Positions 17,138 to 25,962 are shown, counted from the first letter of the stretch. The stretch is DNA of 64,000 bases from Mycobacterium sp. 236(2023) (GCF_029623955.1 NZ_JARSBP010000002.1:1240001-1304000), one strand, 5' to 3'. Notes: a model not told the origin generated them from the sequence alone. Program-made: numbers and translations.

Positions 17138-18754
17138 ATGGCCGAACAGACCTTCGACGCGATCGTTGTCGGAGCCGGGTTCTCCGGGCTCTACATGCTT
17201 CATCACCTGCGCGAACGCGGCCTGCGGGTCCGCGTCCTGGAAAAGGCGCACAACGTCGGCGGCACGTGGTTGTTCAACCGCTACCCGGGCGCGCGGTGCG
17301 ACATCGAGAGCATCGAGTACTCGTACAGCTTCTCCGACGACATCCAGCAGGAGTGGGTGTGGACCGAGACGATGCCGGCCCAGCCCGAGATCGAGGCGTA
17401 CCTCAACTTCGTCGCCGACCGACTCGACCTCCGCCGCGACATCGCGTTCAACACGAACGTCGTCGCGATGACCTTCGACGAGGACGCGTCGGTGTGGACG
17501 CTGACCACCGAGACGGGTGAGTCGTTCGTCGCACCGTTCGTCGTCGCCGCCACCGGGATCCTGTCGGTACCGCTGGAACCGACGATCCCCGGCATGGACA
17601 CCTTCGGCGGAACGTCGCTGTTCACCAGCCGCTGGCCCGAAGGCGGCGTCGACCTGACCGGCCTGCGGGTCGGGGTGATCGGCACCGGGTCGACCGGCGT
17701 CCAGCTGATCCCCGTGGTGGCTCAGGAAGCGCGACAGCTCAAGGTGTTTCAGCGTTCTCCCGCTTACACGTTGCCGTGGGAGGTGCGGGCCTTCGAGCCG
17801 GGGGAGCTCGACGAGCTGAAGGCCCGGTACCCCGAGATTCGCGCCGCGCAGCGCGAGCATCCGGTCGGAGCCGCCCGGCTCAGCGCCTTCTCGGTCCTGC
17901 TCGAGATGCTCGTCAAGCCGCCGCTGAAGTCCGCGTCCCGCGAGGAACGGACCCGCGCCATCGACGAGGGCGGCATCATGGGCGCACTCAACTGGGGCGA
18001 CCTGTTCTTCGACATCGAGGCCAACCAGATGGCGGCCGAACTCTACGGCGAGGCGGTGGCCCGTATCGTCGTCGACCCCGACACGGCGCGGGCACTGACA
18101 CCGAGCCACCCGTTCGCGTGCAAACGGCCGATCATCGACCAGGGCTACTACGAGACCTACAACCGCGACAACGTCACGCTTGTGGACCTTCGCAGCGACC
18201 CGATCGTCTCGGTCCGCCCCACCGGCATCGAGACCGAGAGCGGTGTGCACGAGCTCGACGCCATCGTCTACGCAACGGGTTTCGATGCGATGACGGGTGC
18301 GTTGAGTCGCATCGACGTCCGAGGACGGGGCGGAGTGTCGCTCGGAGCGTTCTGGGCCGAAGAAGGCCCGTTGAGTTACCTCGGACTCGCGGTGGCCTCC
18401 TTCCCCAACCTGTTCACGATCCAGGGGCCGGGAAGCCCCTCGGCGGCATCGAACTTCGTCGCCGCACTGGAACAGAACGTGGAATGGATCGGTGCCTGCA
18501 TCGCACATCTGCGCGGGCACGGCTACCGGACCATCGAGGCACTTCCCGAAGCCCAGGACGAATGGATCGAGCAGGCCACGGCCATCGTCGCGCCGACCGT
18601 GCTCGTCCACCCGTCGTGCAATTCCTGGTACAACGGCGGAAACGTCCCCGGGAAGAAACGGATGTACATGGGATACACGGCAGGCATTCCCGAGTACCGC
18701 AGGCGATGCGACGAGATCGCCGCCGGCGGATACACCGGATTCAAGCTCGCGTGA
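17138..18754 (+). CDS. Flavin-containing/Baeyer-Villiger-type monooxygenase
   Basis: 538 residues. The FAD motif is GAGFSG (residues 12-17) and the NADPH motif is GTGSTG (182-187). The BVMO fingerprint FxGxxxHxxxWP reads F156-G-G-T-S-L-F162-T-S-R-W166-P, so the His is Phe162. FAD/NADPH-dependent oxygenation of a ketone to an ester or lactone is the family reaction; the missing His makes strict BVMO activity uncertain. ATG at 17138 is 11 nt after a TACAGT hexamer. Its stop overlaps the GTG of an alpha/beta hydrolase, fitting ester hydrolysis after oxygen insertion. Confidence 0.88.
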   Translation: MAEQTFDAIVVGAGFSGLYMLHHLRERGLRVRVLEKAHNVGGTWLFNRYPGARCDIESIEYSYSFSDDIQQEWVWTETMPAQPEIEAYLNFVADRLDLRRDIAFNTNVVAMTFDEDASVWTLTTETGESFVAPFVVAATGILSVPLEPTIPGMDTFGGTSLFTSRWPEGGVDLTGLRVGVIGTGSTGVQLIPVVAQEARQLKVFQRSPAYTLPWEVRAFEPGELDELKARYPEIRAAQREHPVGAARLSAFSVLLEMLVKPPLKSASREERTRAIDEGGIMGALNWGDLFFDIEANQMAAELYGEAVARIVVDPDTARALTPSHPFACKRPIIDQGYYETYNRDNVTLVDLRSDPIVSVRPTGIETESGVHELDAIVYATGFDAMTGALSRIDVRGRGGVSLGAFWAEEGPLSYLGLAVASFPNLFTIQGPGSPSAASNFVAALEQNVEWIGACIAHLRGHGYRTIEALPEAQDEWIEQATAIVAPTVLVHPSCNSWYNGGNVPGKKRMYMGYTAGIPEYRRRCDEIAAGGYTGFKLA

Positions 18755-19875
18755 AGACCGCCGAGCGGGTCTGGCGGATCGGCAGCGACTTCGCGGGGGT
18801 GGTACCACGGGCCCACCGTGCCGTCACCGCAGCCGGCGAGTGGAACCCATTGTCGTGGAACGACCTTCGTCAACTCGGTGAAGTCGTGCTCGACGAGCTG
18901 GCACTGACCGGGATGACGTTGACGGCGCCGCCGCCCAAGCTCGAGCGGTCGGTGGCCTCCTGTGCAGCGGCGGCGTCGGAGCTCGGTGCGCTCGGTGTGG
19001 GCGGCGCGCATACCGAGCCGGACCCGCTTCATGTCGAGACCTTGCGGCGCCGGCGATTCGGGCGGCCTTCCTACGAGCAGGTGCGGTTCGAGCACGACCC
19101 CCGGCTGCCCGCATCGCTGGCGGCCGAAGGGTTCGGCGGTCCGTCGACCGCGGTCATGCATCTGTGCCGCACCGAAGATGCGGACAGACCGTGGCTGGTC
19201 TGGGTGCACGGGGCAGGGCAGGGGCAGCCGATCGATCTGTTGTTCTCCCGCGCGCGATGGCTTCAGGAGGAACTCGGGTTCAACGTCGCGTTGCCGGTCC
19301 AGCCCGGGTGCGGAGTGCGCGCCAACGCGTGGCCCGAGTACCCGAACATGGATCCGCTGGCCAATGTCGCAGGCATGATGCGCGTGGTGTCGGAGGTGCG
19401 TGCCGTCGTTCGGTGGTTGCGGCCGCAGGCCTGCGCGATCGCGGTGGCCGGGGTGTCGATGGGAAGCCCTGTGGCCGGAATGGTTTCGCATCTGGAGCCC
19501 GTCGACGCGGTCGCCGTCTATACACCGATCTTCGGCTTGAACGCGATGATCGCCGCGCACCTCGGCCGCTGGGGGCCGTCGGTGGACGAGACCGTCGAAC
19601 TCCTGCGGTCCGACGCCGTCGAACAGGTGATGTCAGTCGTCGACTATCAGTCCGTCGCGCCGACGGCGCCGCCGGACCGGCGTCTCATCGTCGGCGCGAC
19701 GCACGACCAGATGGCCGGGCGTGAGCCCGCAGACGTGCTCCACGAACGCTGGGGCGGTGAGCTGCATTGGCATCACGGCAGCCATGTCGGGCATCTGTTC
19801 GCGCCATCGGTGCAGGCGGCCTCGGAGAAACACCTCAGGGCTGTCAGCCAGACATCGACCCGTAGTCCCGGATGA
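18751..19875 (+). CDS. Alpha/beta hydrolase
   Basis: 374 residues. The oxyanion-hole motif VHGAGQGQP and the nucleophile elbow GVSMGSP are visible, with the catalytic His probably in HHGSHVGHLF near the C-terminus and an acidic residue in GATHDQ. It begins GTG at 18751, overlapping the monooxygenase TGA by 4 nt, so the pair is translationally coupled. The natural reading is hydrolysis of the ester or lactone formed upstream, which is inference. Its 3' end overlaps the convergent TetR gene by 32 nt. Confidence 0.87.
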   Translation: MKTAERVWRIGSDFAGVVPRAHRAVTAAGEWNPLSWNDLRQLGEVVLDELALTGMTLTAPPPKLERSVASCAAAASELGALGVGGAHTEPDPLHVETLRRRRFGRPSYEQVRFEHDPRLPASLAAEGFGGPSTAVMHLCRTEDADRPWLVWVHGAGQGQPIDLLFSRARWLQEELGFNVALPVQPGCGVRANAWPEYPNMDPLANVAGMMRVVSEVRAVVRWLRPQACAIAVAGVSMGSPVAGMVSHLEPVDAVAVYTPIFGLNAMIAAHLGRWGPSVDETVELLRSDAVEQVMSVVDYQSVAPTAPPDRRLIVGATHDQMAGREPADVLHERWGGELHWHHGSHVGHLFAPSVQAASEKHLRAVSQTSTRSPG

Positions 19876-20464
19876 GCCTCGCGCGCACCCCTGCCAGCTC
19901 GGCGGCCATGTCGTACGGGAACGCCTGCATGACCCACTGGTATGCGATACCGAGGACGGCGGCCCCGAAGTCGTTGACCGCGCGCTCGACGTCGACGTCG
20001 GGTCGCACGGATCCGTCGGCCACACCGGCCCGCAGTCCGGACTCGACGGTGTCGGCCGCGCGACGCAGCCACATCTGGATGTACGGATGCGCCTGCGACG
20101 TGGCCTTGGCGGCTTCGAACGTCAGCACGAAGATCGCCCGCAACAGCTCGCGGTCCTCGGCGTAGAGCAATGCGATCCGATCCAGGTGGGCGAGGGCCTG
20201 GCCGATTCCCGTGGAATCGGGATCCGGTGCCGGGGTCAACTTCTTCTCGTACTCGGCGGCGAACAGCGCCTCGAGGATCGCGTCCTTGCTGCCGTACCGG
20301 GCGTGCACCATGGCCCGGCTGTAGCCGGCCCGGCGACCGATCTCTGCGGCAGTCGTTGCCTCCCAGCCTTTTTCGCCGATCAGCGCCACAGCCGCCTCGA
20401 GAAGTTTGCGGCCTGAGATCTCCAGGCGCTGGGGCTGGGTCAGCCCCCTGGCGGGGGAAGGCAC
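19844..20464 (-). CDS. TetR-family transcriptional regulator
   Basis: 206 residues. The N-terminal helix-turn-helix reads AAEIGRRAGYSRAMVHARYGSKDAILEAL at about residues 38-66 (recognition helix around YSRAMVHARYG). The GTG at 20464 is likely leaderless: a minus-strand TAATAT hexamer ends 6 nt upstream. A 15-nt perfect palindrome just beyond it (20486-20500) is the obvious autoregulatory operator and is unlike the TACTGTAAT sites, so this protein probably does not control the wider regulon. It likely controls the SnoaL/LLM genes across the gap. Confidence 0.9.
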   Translation of the reverse strand: MPSPARGLTQPQRLEISGRKLLEAAVALIGEKGWEATTAAEIGRRAGYSRAMVHARYGSKDAILEALFAAEYEKKLTPAPDPDSTGIGQALAHLDRIALLYAEDRELLRAIFVLTFEAAKATSQAHPYIQMWLRRAADTVESGLRAGVADGSVRPDVDVERAVNDFGAAVLGIAYQWVMQAFPYDMAAELAGVRARLIRDYGSMSG

Positions 20465-20485
20465 CCTTGCATATTAGCCGGACGA

Positions 20486-20500
20486 CAACTAACTTAGTTG
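20486..20500. promoter_or_regulatory. TetR operator palindrome
   Basis: CAACTAACTTAGTTG is a perfect 15-nt inverted repeat located about 10 nt behind the TetR -10 hexamer, between the divergent TetR and SnoaL/LLM genes. Confidence 0.7.
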
Positions 20501-20609
20501 CGCATCGTCAAATAACTTCTGGAGGCCGGTGGTGCGCGAGCCCTGTGCCTGAGCTCACGTCCCGCGCGATCGCCGCGGCCGACGACATCGATGCGATGGA
20601 GGTGTTCGC

Positions 20610-20984
20610 GTGACCCGCAGTGCGCGCGAGGTGGTGGAGCTGTACAACCTCGTCGTCTGGAACGAGCGCGACTTCGCCCTGGCCGAAGAACTGCTCGGCG
20701 ACAGCGTCATTCGCCACGACGTGGGGGAGTCGACCACGCTCACCCACGACGAGGCCGTCGCGCGCGTGGTCGATCACTGGGACCTGTTCGAGACGATCCG
20801 GTTCGACCTGAACCTCGTCGTCGCCGGTGACGACGACGAACACGTGGCGATCGTGTATCAATCACCGATGAAGCTCAAGGACGGCACCGAGACCACCGTC
20901 GGGAGCATGGAGATCTTCCGCGTCGTCGACGGCAGAATCACCGAAGTCTGGAATTGCGGCTACAAGCAAGGAGTCTGGGCGTGA
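20610..20984 (+). CDS. SnoaL-like / NTF2-fold protein
   Basis: 124 residues of the NTF2-like cone fold: the polyketide-cyclase/SnoaL pattern is visible in ELLGDSVIRHDVGESTTLTHDEAVARVVDH and the terminal FRVVDGRITEVWNCGYKQGVW strand-turn-strand, noted by the VVDGRIxExW motif. Members act as cyclases, isomerases, hydrolases or ligand-binding proteins. GTG at 20610 is used; a short upstream frame ends on it with a GTGA overlap. It is itself coupled by GTGA to the LLM gene. Specific function is not inferable. Confidence 0.8.
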   Translation: MTRSAREVVELYNLVVWNERDFALAEELLGDSVIRHDVGESTTLTHDEAVARVVDHWDLFETIRFDLNLVVAGDDDEHVAIVYQSPMKLKDGTETTVGSMEIFRVVDGRITEVWNCGYKQGVWA

Positions 20985-22021
20985 CACGCACATTGGACGA
21001 GCTGGGTTACTACCTGCTGGCCGGGGCCGGCGGCGAGGGGCCCGCCACCTTGATGGACGAAGCACGCCGGGGCGAGGAACTCGGCTTCGGCACCGGTTTC
21101 ATCTCCGAGCGGTGGAACGTCAAAGAGGCGTCCTCGCTGACCGGGGCGGCACTCGCGGTCACCAGCCGCATGCAGATCGCGACGGCCGCGACCAACCACA
21201 ACACGCGCCATCCGCTGATCACCGGATCGTGGGCCACCACCATGCACCGGCTCTCGGGCGGACGCTTCACCCTGGGACTCGGCCGCGGTATTGCCGCCAT
21301 GTACAACGCTTTTGGCGTGCCCGCGGTGACGACGGCGCAGATGGAAGACTTCGCGCAGGTCATGCGCAAGCTCTGGCACGGCGAGCTGATCTTCAACCAC
21401 GACGGTCCGATCGGCAAGTACCAGGTGCTCTTCCTCGACCCCGAGTTCCGTGAGGACATCCGGCTGGCGATCGTCGCGTTCGGCCCGCAGACGCTCGCGC
21501 TCGGCGGCCGCGAGTTCGACGACGTCATCCTGCACACCTATTTCACGCCGGAGACGTTGCAGCGTGCGGTCAAGACGGTCAAGGACGCCGCCGAGCAGGC
21601 CGGCCGCGACCCCGCCAGCGTGCGGGTGTGGTCGTGCTTCGCCACCGTCGGCGATCACCTGCCCGAGGAACTGCGGCTGAAGAAGACCGTGGCCCGGCTG
21701 GCGACCTATCTGCAGGGCTACGGCGAGCTCCTGGTCAACACGAACGGCTGGGATCCCGCTGTGCTGCAGCGCTTCCGTGACGACAAGGTCGTGCAGTCGG
21801 TCCCCGGCGGCATCGACCACAAGGCGACTGCCGAGCAGATCGAGCACATCGCCACGCTGATCCCCGACGAGTGGCTGGAGCCATCGGCCACCGGTTCGGC
21901 GCAGCAGTGCGTCGACCGCGTGCGCAAGGAATTCGACTACGGGGCCGATGCCGTCATCATGCACGGCGCGACGCCCGACGAACTCGAACCGATCATCGCC
22001 GCCTACCGCGCCAGCGAGTAG
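20981..22021 (+). CDS. LLM-class oxidoreductase (probably F420-dependent)
   Basis: 346 residues with the luciferase-like TIM-barrel pattern GFGTGFISERWNVKEASSLTG and RLSGGRFTLGLGRGIAAMYN, the latter being the conserved phosphate/F420-binding loop region. GTG at 20981 overlaps the SnoaL stop by 4 nt and follows AAGGAG at 20968-20973, so it is preferred to an earlier in-frame start at 20954. It would carry out a hydride transfer on an intermediate of the same pathway. It ends inside the third copy of the cruciform repeat. Confidence 0.9.
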   Translation: MTRTLDELGYYLLAGAGGEGPATLMDEARRGEELGFGTGFISERWNVKEASSLTGAALAVTSRMQIATAATNHNTRHPLITGSWATTMHRLSGGRFTLGLGRGIAAMYNAFGVPAVTTAQMEDFAQVMRKLWHGELIFNHDGPIGKYQVLFLDPEFREDIRLAIVAFGPQTLALGGREFDDVILHTYFTPETLQRAVKTVKDAAEQAGRDPASVRVWSCFATVGDHLPEELRLKKTVARLATYLQGYGELLVNTNGWDPAVLQRFRDDKVVQSVPGGIDHKATAEQIEHIATLIPDEWLEPSATGSAQQCVDRVRKEFDYGADAVIMHGATPDELEPIIAAYRASE

Positions 22022-22073
22022 TGATTTCGGCGTGCTGAGTCGCGCTGAGCGCGACCAGGCACGCCGAAATCAC
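22021..22073. repeat. Cruciform repeat element / bidirectional terminator, copy 3
   Basis: A 15-bp outer stem (GTGATTTCGGCGTGC at 22021-22035 with 22059-22073) encloses a 7-bp inner stem (GTCGCGC/GCGCGAC, loop TGA). It separates the convergent LLM and carboxyltransferase genes and its two-stem layout is the same as copy 1. Confidence 0.85.
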
Positions 22074-22080
22074 AAGGGGG

Positions 22081-23577
22081 CTAGGGCGTGATGGTCGTTC
22101 GGGTCACCGGTTCCGCGGCGGCCTGGCGGCTGTAGAGCCCTCGCTCCAGCGCATCGATCAGCACGTCGCGGGTCTCCTGCGGGTGGATCAGATCATCGAA
22201 GCCAAGGTGGCCCGCCGAGCGGAACGACGCATCCACCTCGGCCTGGCGCAGCTTGGCCTCGATGTCCTCGGTGGCGTGCGACGCCTTGCTCAGTGCGGCG
22301 GCGCTCATCGCACCCATCGTCGCCCCGGGGAACGCGAACGTCGCGCTCTGGTTGTCGAAGCCGAGCAGCGACATGACCATCGACCCGAAGCCGTACGCCT
22401 TGCGAATCGTCACATGCAGTTTCAGCGTGGTCGCCGCGGTCTGCGCCGCGAACATCCTTGCGCCACTGCGCAACACGCCCGTCTTCTCCGACCGGCTCCC
22501 CGGCAGCATGCCCGGGTTGTCGGCGAGGAACACGATCGGCAGATGGAAGGCGTCGGCGACCTGGATGAAATGGGCTGCCTTGTCGGCGGCGTCGGCGTCG
22601 ATGGACCCGGCGAGCACGTTGGGCTGGTTGGCCACCACCGCGACCGGATGACCGCCGAGATGGGCGAGCGCGGTGATCATGGCCTTGCCGAACTTCGGCT
22701 GCACCTCGAACCAGTCGGTGTCGTCGAAGACGACGTCGAGCACGGCGCGCATGTCGTAGACCTGGCGGTTACCCCGGGGCACGATCTCCAGCAGCTCGGG
22801 CGTGGATCGGCGTGCGGTGGCTTCGCTCGCCGGTGCCGACGCCGGATACGACCATGCACTGGACGGGAAGTACGACAGGTAGCGCCGGATGTCGTCGAGG
22901 ACCGCGACGTCGTCCTGGCCGAAGTTGTGGATGACGCCGCTGGCCAGCGCGACCGACGGCCCGCCGAGGTCTTCTTTCGAAATCTCCTCGCCGGTGGACT
23001 CTTTGACGACCGGGGGACCGGCGGTGAAGATGGCGCCCTGGTTGGTCATGATCGTCCAGTCGCACACCGGCGCGACGAGGGCCCCGTGCCCGGCTGAGGG
23101 CCCGAACAAGCCGCCGACGGTCGGAACCTTGCCGGAGCACTGCGCCTGAGCCAGCAGGTCGGTGGGCGTGCGGCCGTAATGCTCGCCGCTGGGCCGGAAC
23201 CCCGCGCCCTCCAGCAGCATGACCATCGGCACCCGGTCGCGCAGCGCGAGCTCGGCGAGGCGATACCGCTTGGCGTTGCCGCCGGGGCCGATGCTGCCGG
23301 CCAGCGTCGTGAAGTCCTCGGCACCGATCATCACGGGCCTGCCGTCGACCAGTCCCGAACCGGCGACGATCCCGTCGGCGGCGATATCCCCGCCGACGAG
23401 GGTGCCGAACTCCCGGAACGAACCCTTGTCCAGCAGATGGGCGATGCGTCCGCGAGCGTCGAGCTTGCCCTTCCCGTGGTGCTTGGCGAGCCGCTCGTCG
23501 CCGCCCATCGCCCGGGAAACGCCGCGGCGGCGAGCGAGTTCGTCAAGTGTCTCGGCCCAGTCCTCGGGTTTGGCCAT
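22081..23577 (-). CDS. Acyl-CoA carboxylase carboxyltransferase subunit (AccD-like)
   Basis: 498 residues with both crotonase-fold halves: the N-terminal half carries HHGKGKLDARGRIAHLLDKGSF and the oxyanion region GPSAGHGA, and the C-terminal half DNPGMLPGSRSEKTGVLRSGA and RKAYGFGSMVM, noted by the GxRxExxG(V/I)xRxGA pattern. It would transfer CO2 from biotin to an acyl-CoA. No biotin carboxylase/BCCP gene is next to it. ATG at 23577 starts the family-typical N-terminus; longer in-frame extension to 23709 overlaps the operator region. It is divergent from an LLM gene across a TACTGTAAT-type site. Confidence 0.88.
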   Translation of the reverse strand: MAKPEDWAETLDELARRRGVSRAMGGDERLAKHHGKGKLDARGRIAHLLDKGSFREFGTLVGGDIAADGIVAGSGLVDGRPVMIGAEDFTTLAGSIGPGGNAKRYRLAELALRDRVPMVMLLEGAGFRPSGEHYGRTPTDLLAQAQCSGKVPTVGGLFGPSAGHGALVAPVCDWTIMTNQGAIFTAGPPVVKESTGEEISKEDLGGPSVALASGVIHNFGQDDVAVLDDIRRYLSYFPSSAWSYPASAPASEATARRSTPELLEIVPRGNRQVYDMRAVLDVVFDDTDWFEVQPKFGKAMITALAHLGGHPVAVVANQPNVLAGSIDADAADKAAHFIQVADAFHLPIVFLADNPGMLPGSRSEKTGVLRSGARMFAAQTAATTLKLHVTIRKAYGFGSMVMSLLGFDNQSATFAFPGATMGAMSAAALSKASHATEDIEAKLRQAEVDASFRSAGHLGFDDLIHPQETRDVLIDALERGLYSRQAAAEPVTRTTITP

Positions 23578-23655
23578 GCGCTGACTCCTGTCCTCGGCGA
23601 CGTACGAAGCCGCGCAACGTCGTCTTTGGCGTGCGGCGCGTCGCAACGTTGACCT

Positions 23656-23674
23656 TACTGAATTGCTTACTGTA
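23656..23674. promoter_or_regulatory. TACTGTAAT-type operator between carboxyltransferase and LLM genes
   Basis: TACTGAATTGCTTACTGTA matches the 17109 site at 14 of 18 positions. The right-half TACTGT is a plausible plus-strand -10, ending 13 nt before the ATG at 23687. Confidence 0.65.
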
Positions 23675-23686
23675 GCTTCATTCAAC

Positions 23687-24712
23687 ATGGGTGCGGGAGG
23701 CGGCCTCAAGGTCGATGCTGCCGTCGTCAGTCAACTGTCCCATGTTCCCGAGGGCGCGAGAAGGCTCGAGGACCGCGGCTACGACGGTTGCTGGACGGCG
23801 GAGATCAACCATGACCCGTTCCTGCCGTTGGCACTGGCAGCCGAGCACACCAGTCGCATCGAACTGGGCACCAGCATCGCGGTCGCCTTCGCGCGCAACC
23901 CGATGACCGTGGCCCAGATCGGGTGGGACCTGCAGGACTACTCGCAGGGCCGGTTCCTGTTGGGTTTGGGTTCGCAGATCAAGCCGCACATCGAGAAACG
24001 GTTCAGCATGCCGTGGGGCAAGCCGGTCGCGCGGATGCGGGAGTTCGTGGCTGCGCTGCACGAGATCTGGGGTTGCTGGCGCGACGGGACGCGGCTGCAG
24101 TTCGACGGCGAGTTCTACACCCACACCCTGATGACGCCGATGTTCGTGCCGCAGCCACACCCCTACGGTGATCCGAAGGTGTTCCTCGCCGCCGTCGGCG
24201 ACAAGATGACCGAGATGTGCGGCGAGGTCGCCGACGGTCTTCTCGCCCATGCATTCTCGACACAGCGGTACTTCAGCGAAGTCACCATCCCGACGCTGAC
24301 GCGCGGCATCGAGCGTGCCGGGCGTCAGCGAACCGATGTCGAGGTGGCCAGCCCGCTGTTCGTCGTGACCGGCCGCGACGAGCAGGAGTTGGCGCAGGCC
24401 TCGACGGCCACCCGCAAGCAGATCGCGTTCTACGCATCCACACCCGCGTATCGCAGCGTGCTTGAACTGCACGGCTGGGGTGACCTGCAGACCGAGCTGC
24501 ACCGGCTCTCCCGCGAGGGTCAGTGGGACACGATGGGGACGCTGATCGACGACACGATGCTCGGTAAGTTCGCCGTCGTCGCGCCCGTCGAGGAAGTCGT
24601 GCACAAGATCCGGACCCGCTGCGACGGACTGATCGACCGTGTGCTGGTGGGCTTTCCGTCATCGATCGACGAGGCGACGGTTGTCGACCTGGTATCCGAA
24701 TTGAGGAGCTGA
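23687..24712 (+). CDS. LLM-class oxidoreductase (probably F420-dependent)
   Basis: 341 residues of the luciferase-like family, with GYDGCWTAEINHDPFLPLALAAEHT and the DYSQGRFLLGLGSQIKPH loop, noted by the (S/G)GRFxLGLG signature. It is the third such enzyme in the cluster. ATG at 23687 is preferred over TTG at 23663 because the latter is inside the operator; the leader would be only a few bases. It ends 1 nt before the next P450 ATG (TGACATG), so the two are co-translated and probably act on successive intermediates. Confidence 0.9.
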   Translation: MGAGGGLKVDAAVVSQLSHVPEGARRLEDRGYDGCWTAEINHDPFLPLALAAEHTSRIELGTSIAVAFARNPMTVAQIGWDLQDYSQGRFLLGLGSQIKPHIEKRFSMPWGKPVARMREFVAALHEIWGCWRDGTRLQFDGEFYTHTLMTPMFVPQPHPYGDPKVFLAAVGDKMTEMCGEVADGLLAHAFSTQRYFSEVTIPTLTRGIERAGRQRTDVEVASPLFVVTGRDEQELAQASTATRKQIAFYASTPAYRSVLELHGWGDLQTELHRLSREGQWDTMGTLIDDTMLGKFAVVAPVEEVVHKIRTRCDGLIDRVLVGFPSSIDEATVVDLVSELRS

Positions 24713-24713
24713 C

Positions 24714-25952
24714 ATGACCGTCCGAATCGCCGACGAAGCGGGCAAGGTCTTCGCCGACCCCACGGCCTACGCCGACGAGGCGCGACTGCATGCGGCGATG
24801 ACGCACCTGCGGGCGCATGCTCCGGTGTCCTGGGTGGAAGCCGAGGGCTACAACCCGTTCTGGGCGATCACCAAGCACGCCGACATCATGGCCATCGAAC
24901 GCGACAACCTCGTCTTCACCAACTATCCGCGTCCGGTGCTCACGACGGCCGAAGGCGACGCGCAGCACGAAGCCATGGGTATCAGCACGCTGATCCACAT
25001 GGACGATCCGCAGCACCGCAAGGTCAGGGCGATCGGCGCGGACTGGTTCCGCCCGAAGGCCATGCGGGCGTTGAAGGTTCGCGTCGACGAGCTGGCCAAG
25101 ACGTTCGTCGACCAGATGGCCGACCGGGGCGGCGAGTGCGACTTCGTCCAGGAGGTCGCTGTCAACTTCCCGCTCTTCGTGATCATGTCGCTGCTCGGCA
25201 TCCCGGAATCCGACTTCCCGCGCATGCTGACCTACACCCAGGAACTGTTCGGCAACGACGACGCCGAGCTTCAGCGCGGGGCCACGATGGAAGAGCGCGG
25301 GCTGGCGCTGTTCGACATGTTCACGTACTTCAACGAGATCACCGCCTCGCGGCGGGCCACACCGACCGAGGACCTTGCGTCGGCGATCGCGAACGCGCGC
25401 ATCGACGGCGAACCGCTCTCGGACATCGACACCGTGTCCTACTACCTGATCGTGGCCACGGCAGGCCACGACACCACCAGTGCGACGATCTCGGGCGGAC
25501 TGCAGGCGCTCGCCGAGAACCCCGATCAGCTGCAACGCCTCCAGCAGAACCCGGACCTGCTCCCGCTGGCGGTCGAGGAGATGATCCGCTGGGTGACGCC
25601 CGTCAAGGAATTCATGCGAACGGCCCAGCAGGACACCGTGGTTCGCGGTGTGCCGATCTCAGCGGGGGAGTCGGTGCTGCTGGCCTACCCGTCGGGCAAC
25701 CGCGACGAGGACATTTTCACCGATCCGTTCCGGTTCGACGTCGGCCGCGACCCCAACAAGCATGTCGCGTTCGGCTACGGTGTGCACTTCTGTCTCGGTG
25801 CCGCGCTGGCACGCATGGAGATCAACAGCTTCTACGCCGAACTGCTGCCCCGGCTGAAGTCGGTGGAGTTGGCCGGCAGGCCCGAGCACACCGCGACGAT
25901 CTTCGTCGGTGGGCTCAAGCACCTGCCGATCCGCTACTCGCTCAAGGCCTGA
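24714..25952 (+). CDS. Cytochrome P450 (CYP108/CYP111-like appearance)
   Basis: 412 residues. Heme loop FGYGVHFCLG with ligand Cys360; I-helix ATAGHDTTSA, the classic AGxDTT motif. The overall style (STLIHMDDPQHRKVRAI and an I-helix followed by SGGLQAL) recalls P450terp and linalool hydroxylase groups, but a subfamily cannot be assigned by eye. GAGGAG in the end of the LLM gene serves as its ribosome site. It is the second gene of the LLM-P450 unit and converges on the amidohydrolase. Confidence 0.93.
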   Translation: MTVRIADEAGKVFADPTAYADEARLHAAMTHLRAHAPVSWVEAEGYNPFWAITKHADIMAIERDNLVFTNYPRPVLTTAEGDAQHEAMGISTLIHMDDPQHRKVRAIGADWFRPKAMRALKVRVDELAKTFVDQMADRGGECDFVQEVAVNFPLFVIMSLLGIPESDFPRMLTYTQELFGNDDAELQRGATMEERGLALFDMFTYFNEITASRRATPTEDLASAIANARIDGEPLSDIDTVSYYLIVATAGHDTTSATISGGLQALAENPDQLQRLQQNPDLLPLAVEEMIRWVTPVKEFMRTAQQDTVVRGVPISAGESVLLAYPSGNRDEDIFTDPFRFDVGRDPNKHVAFGYGVHFCLGAALARMEINSFYAELLPRLKSVELAGRPEHTATIFVGGLKHLPIRYSLKA

Positions 25953-25962
25953 CGACCCCGGT

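Noticed and set aside
17120..18808. 562-codon open frame antisense to the BVMO gene
   Set aside because: Shadow frame; it would also run across the operator at 17109.
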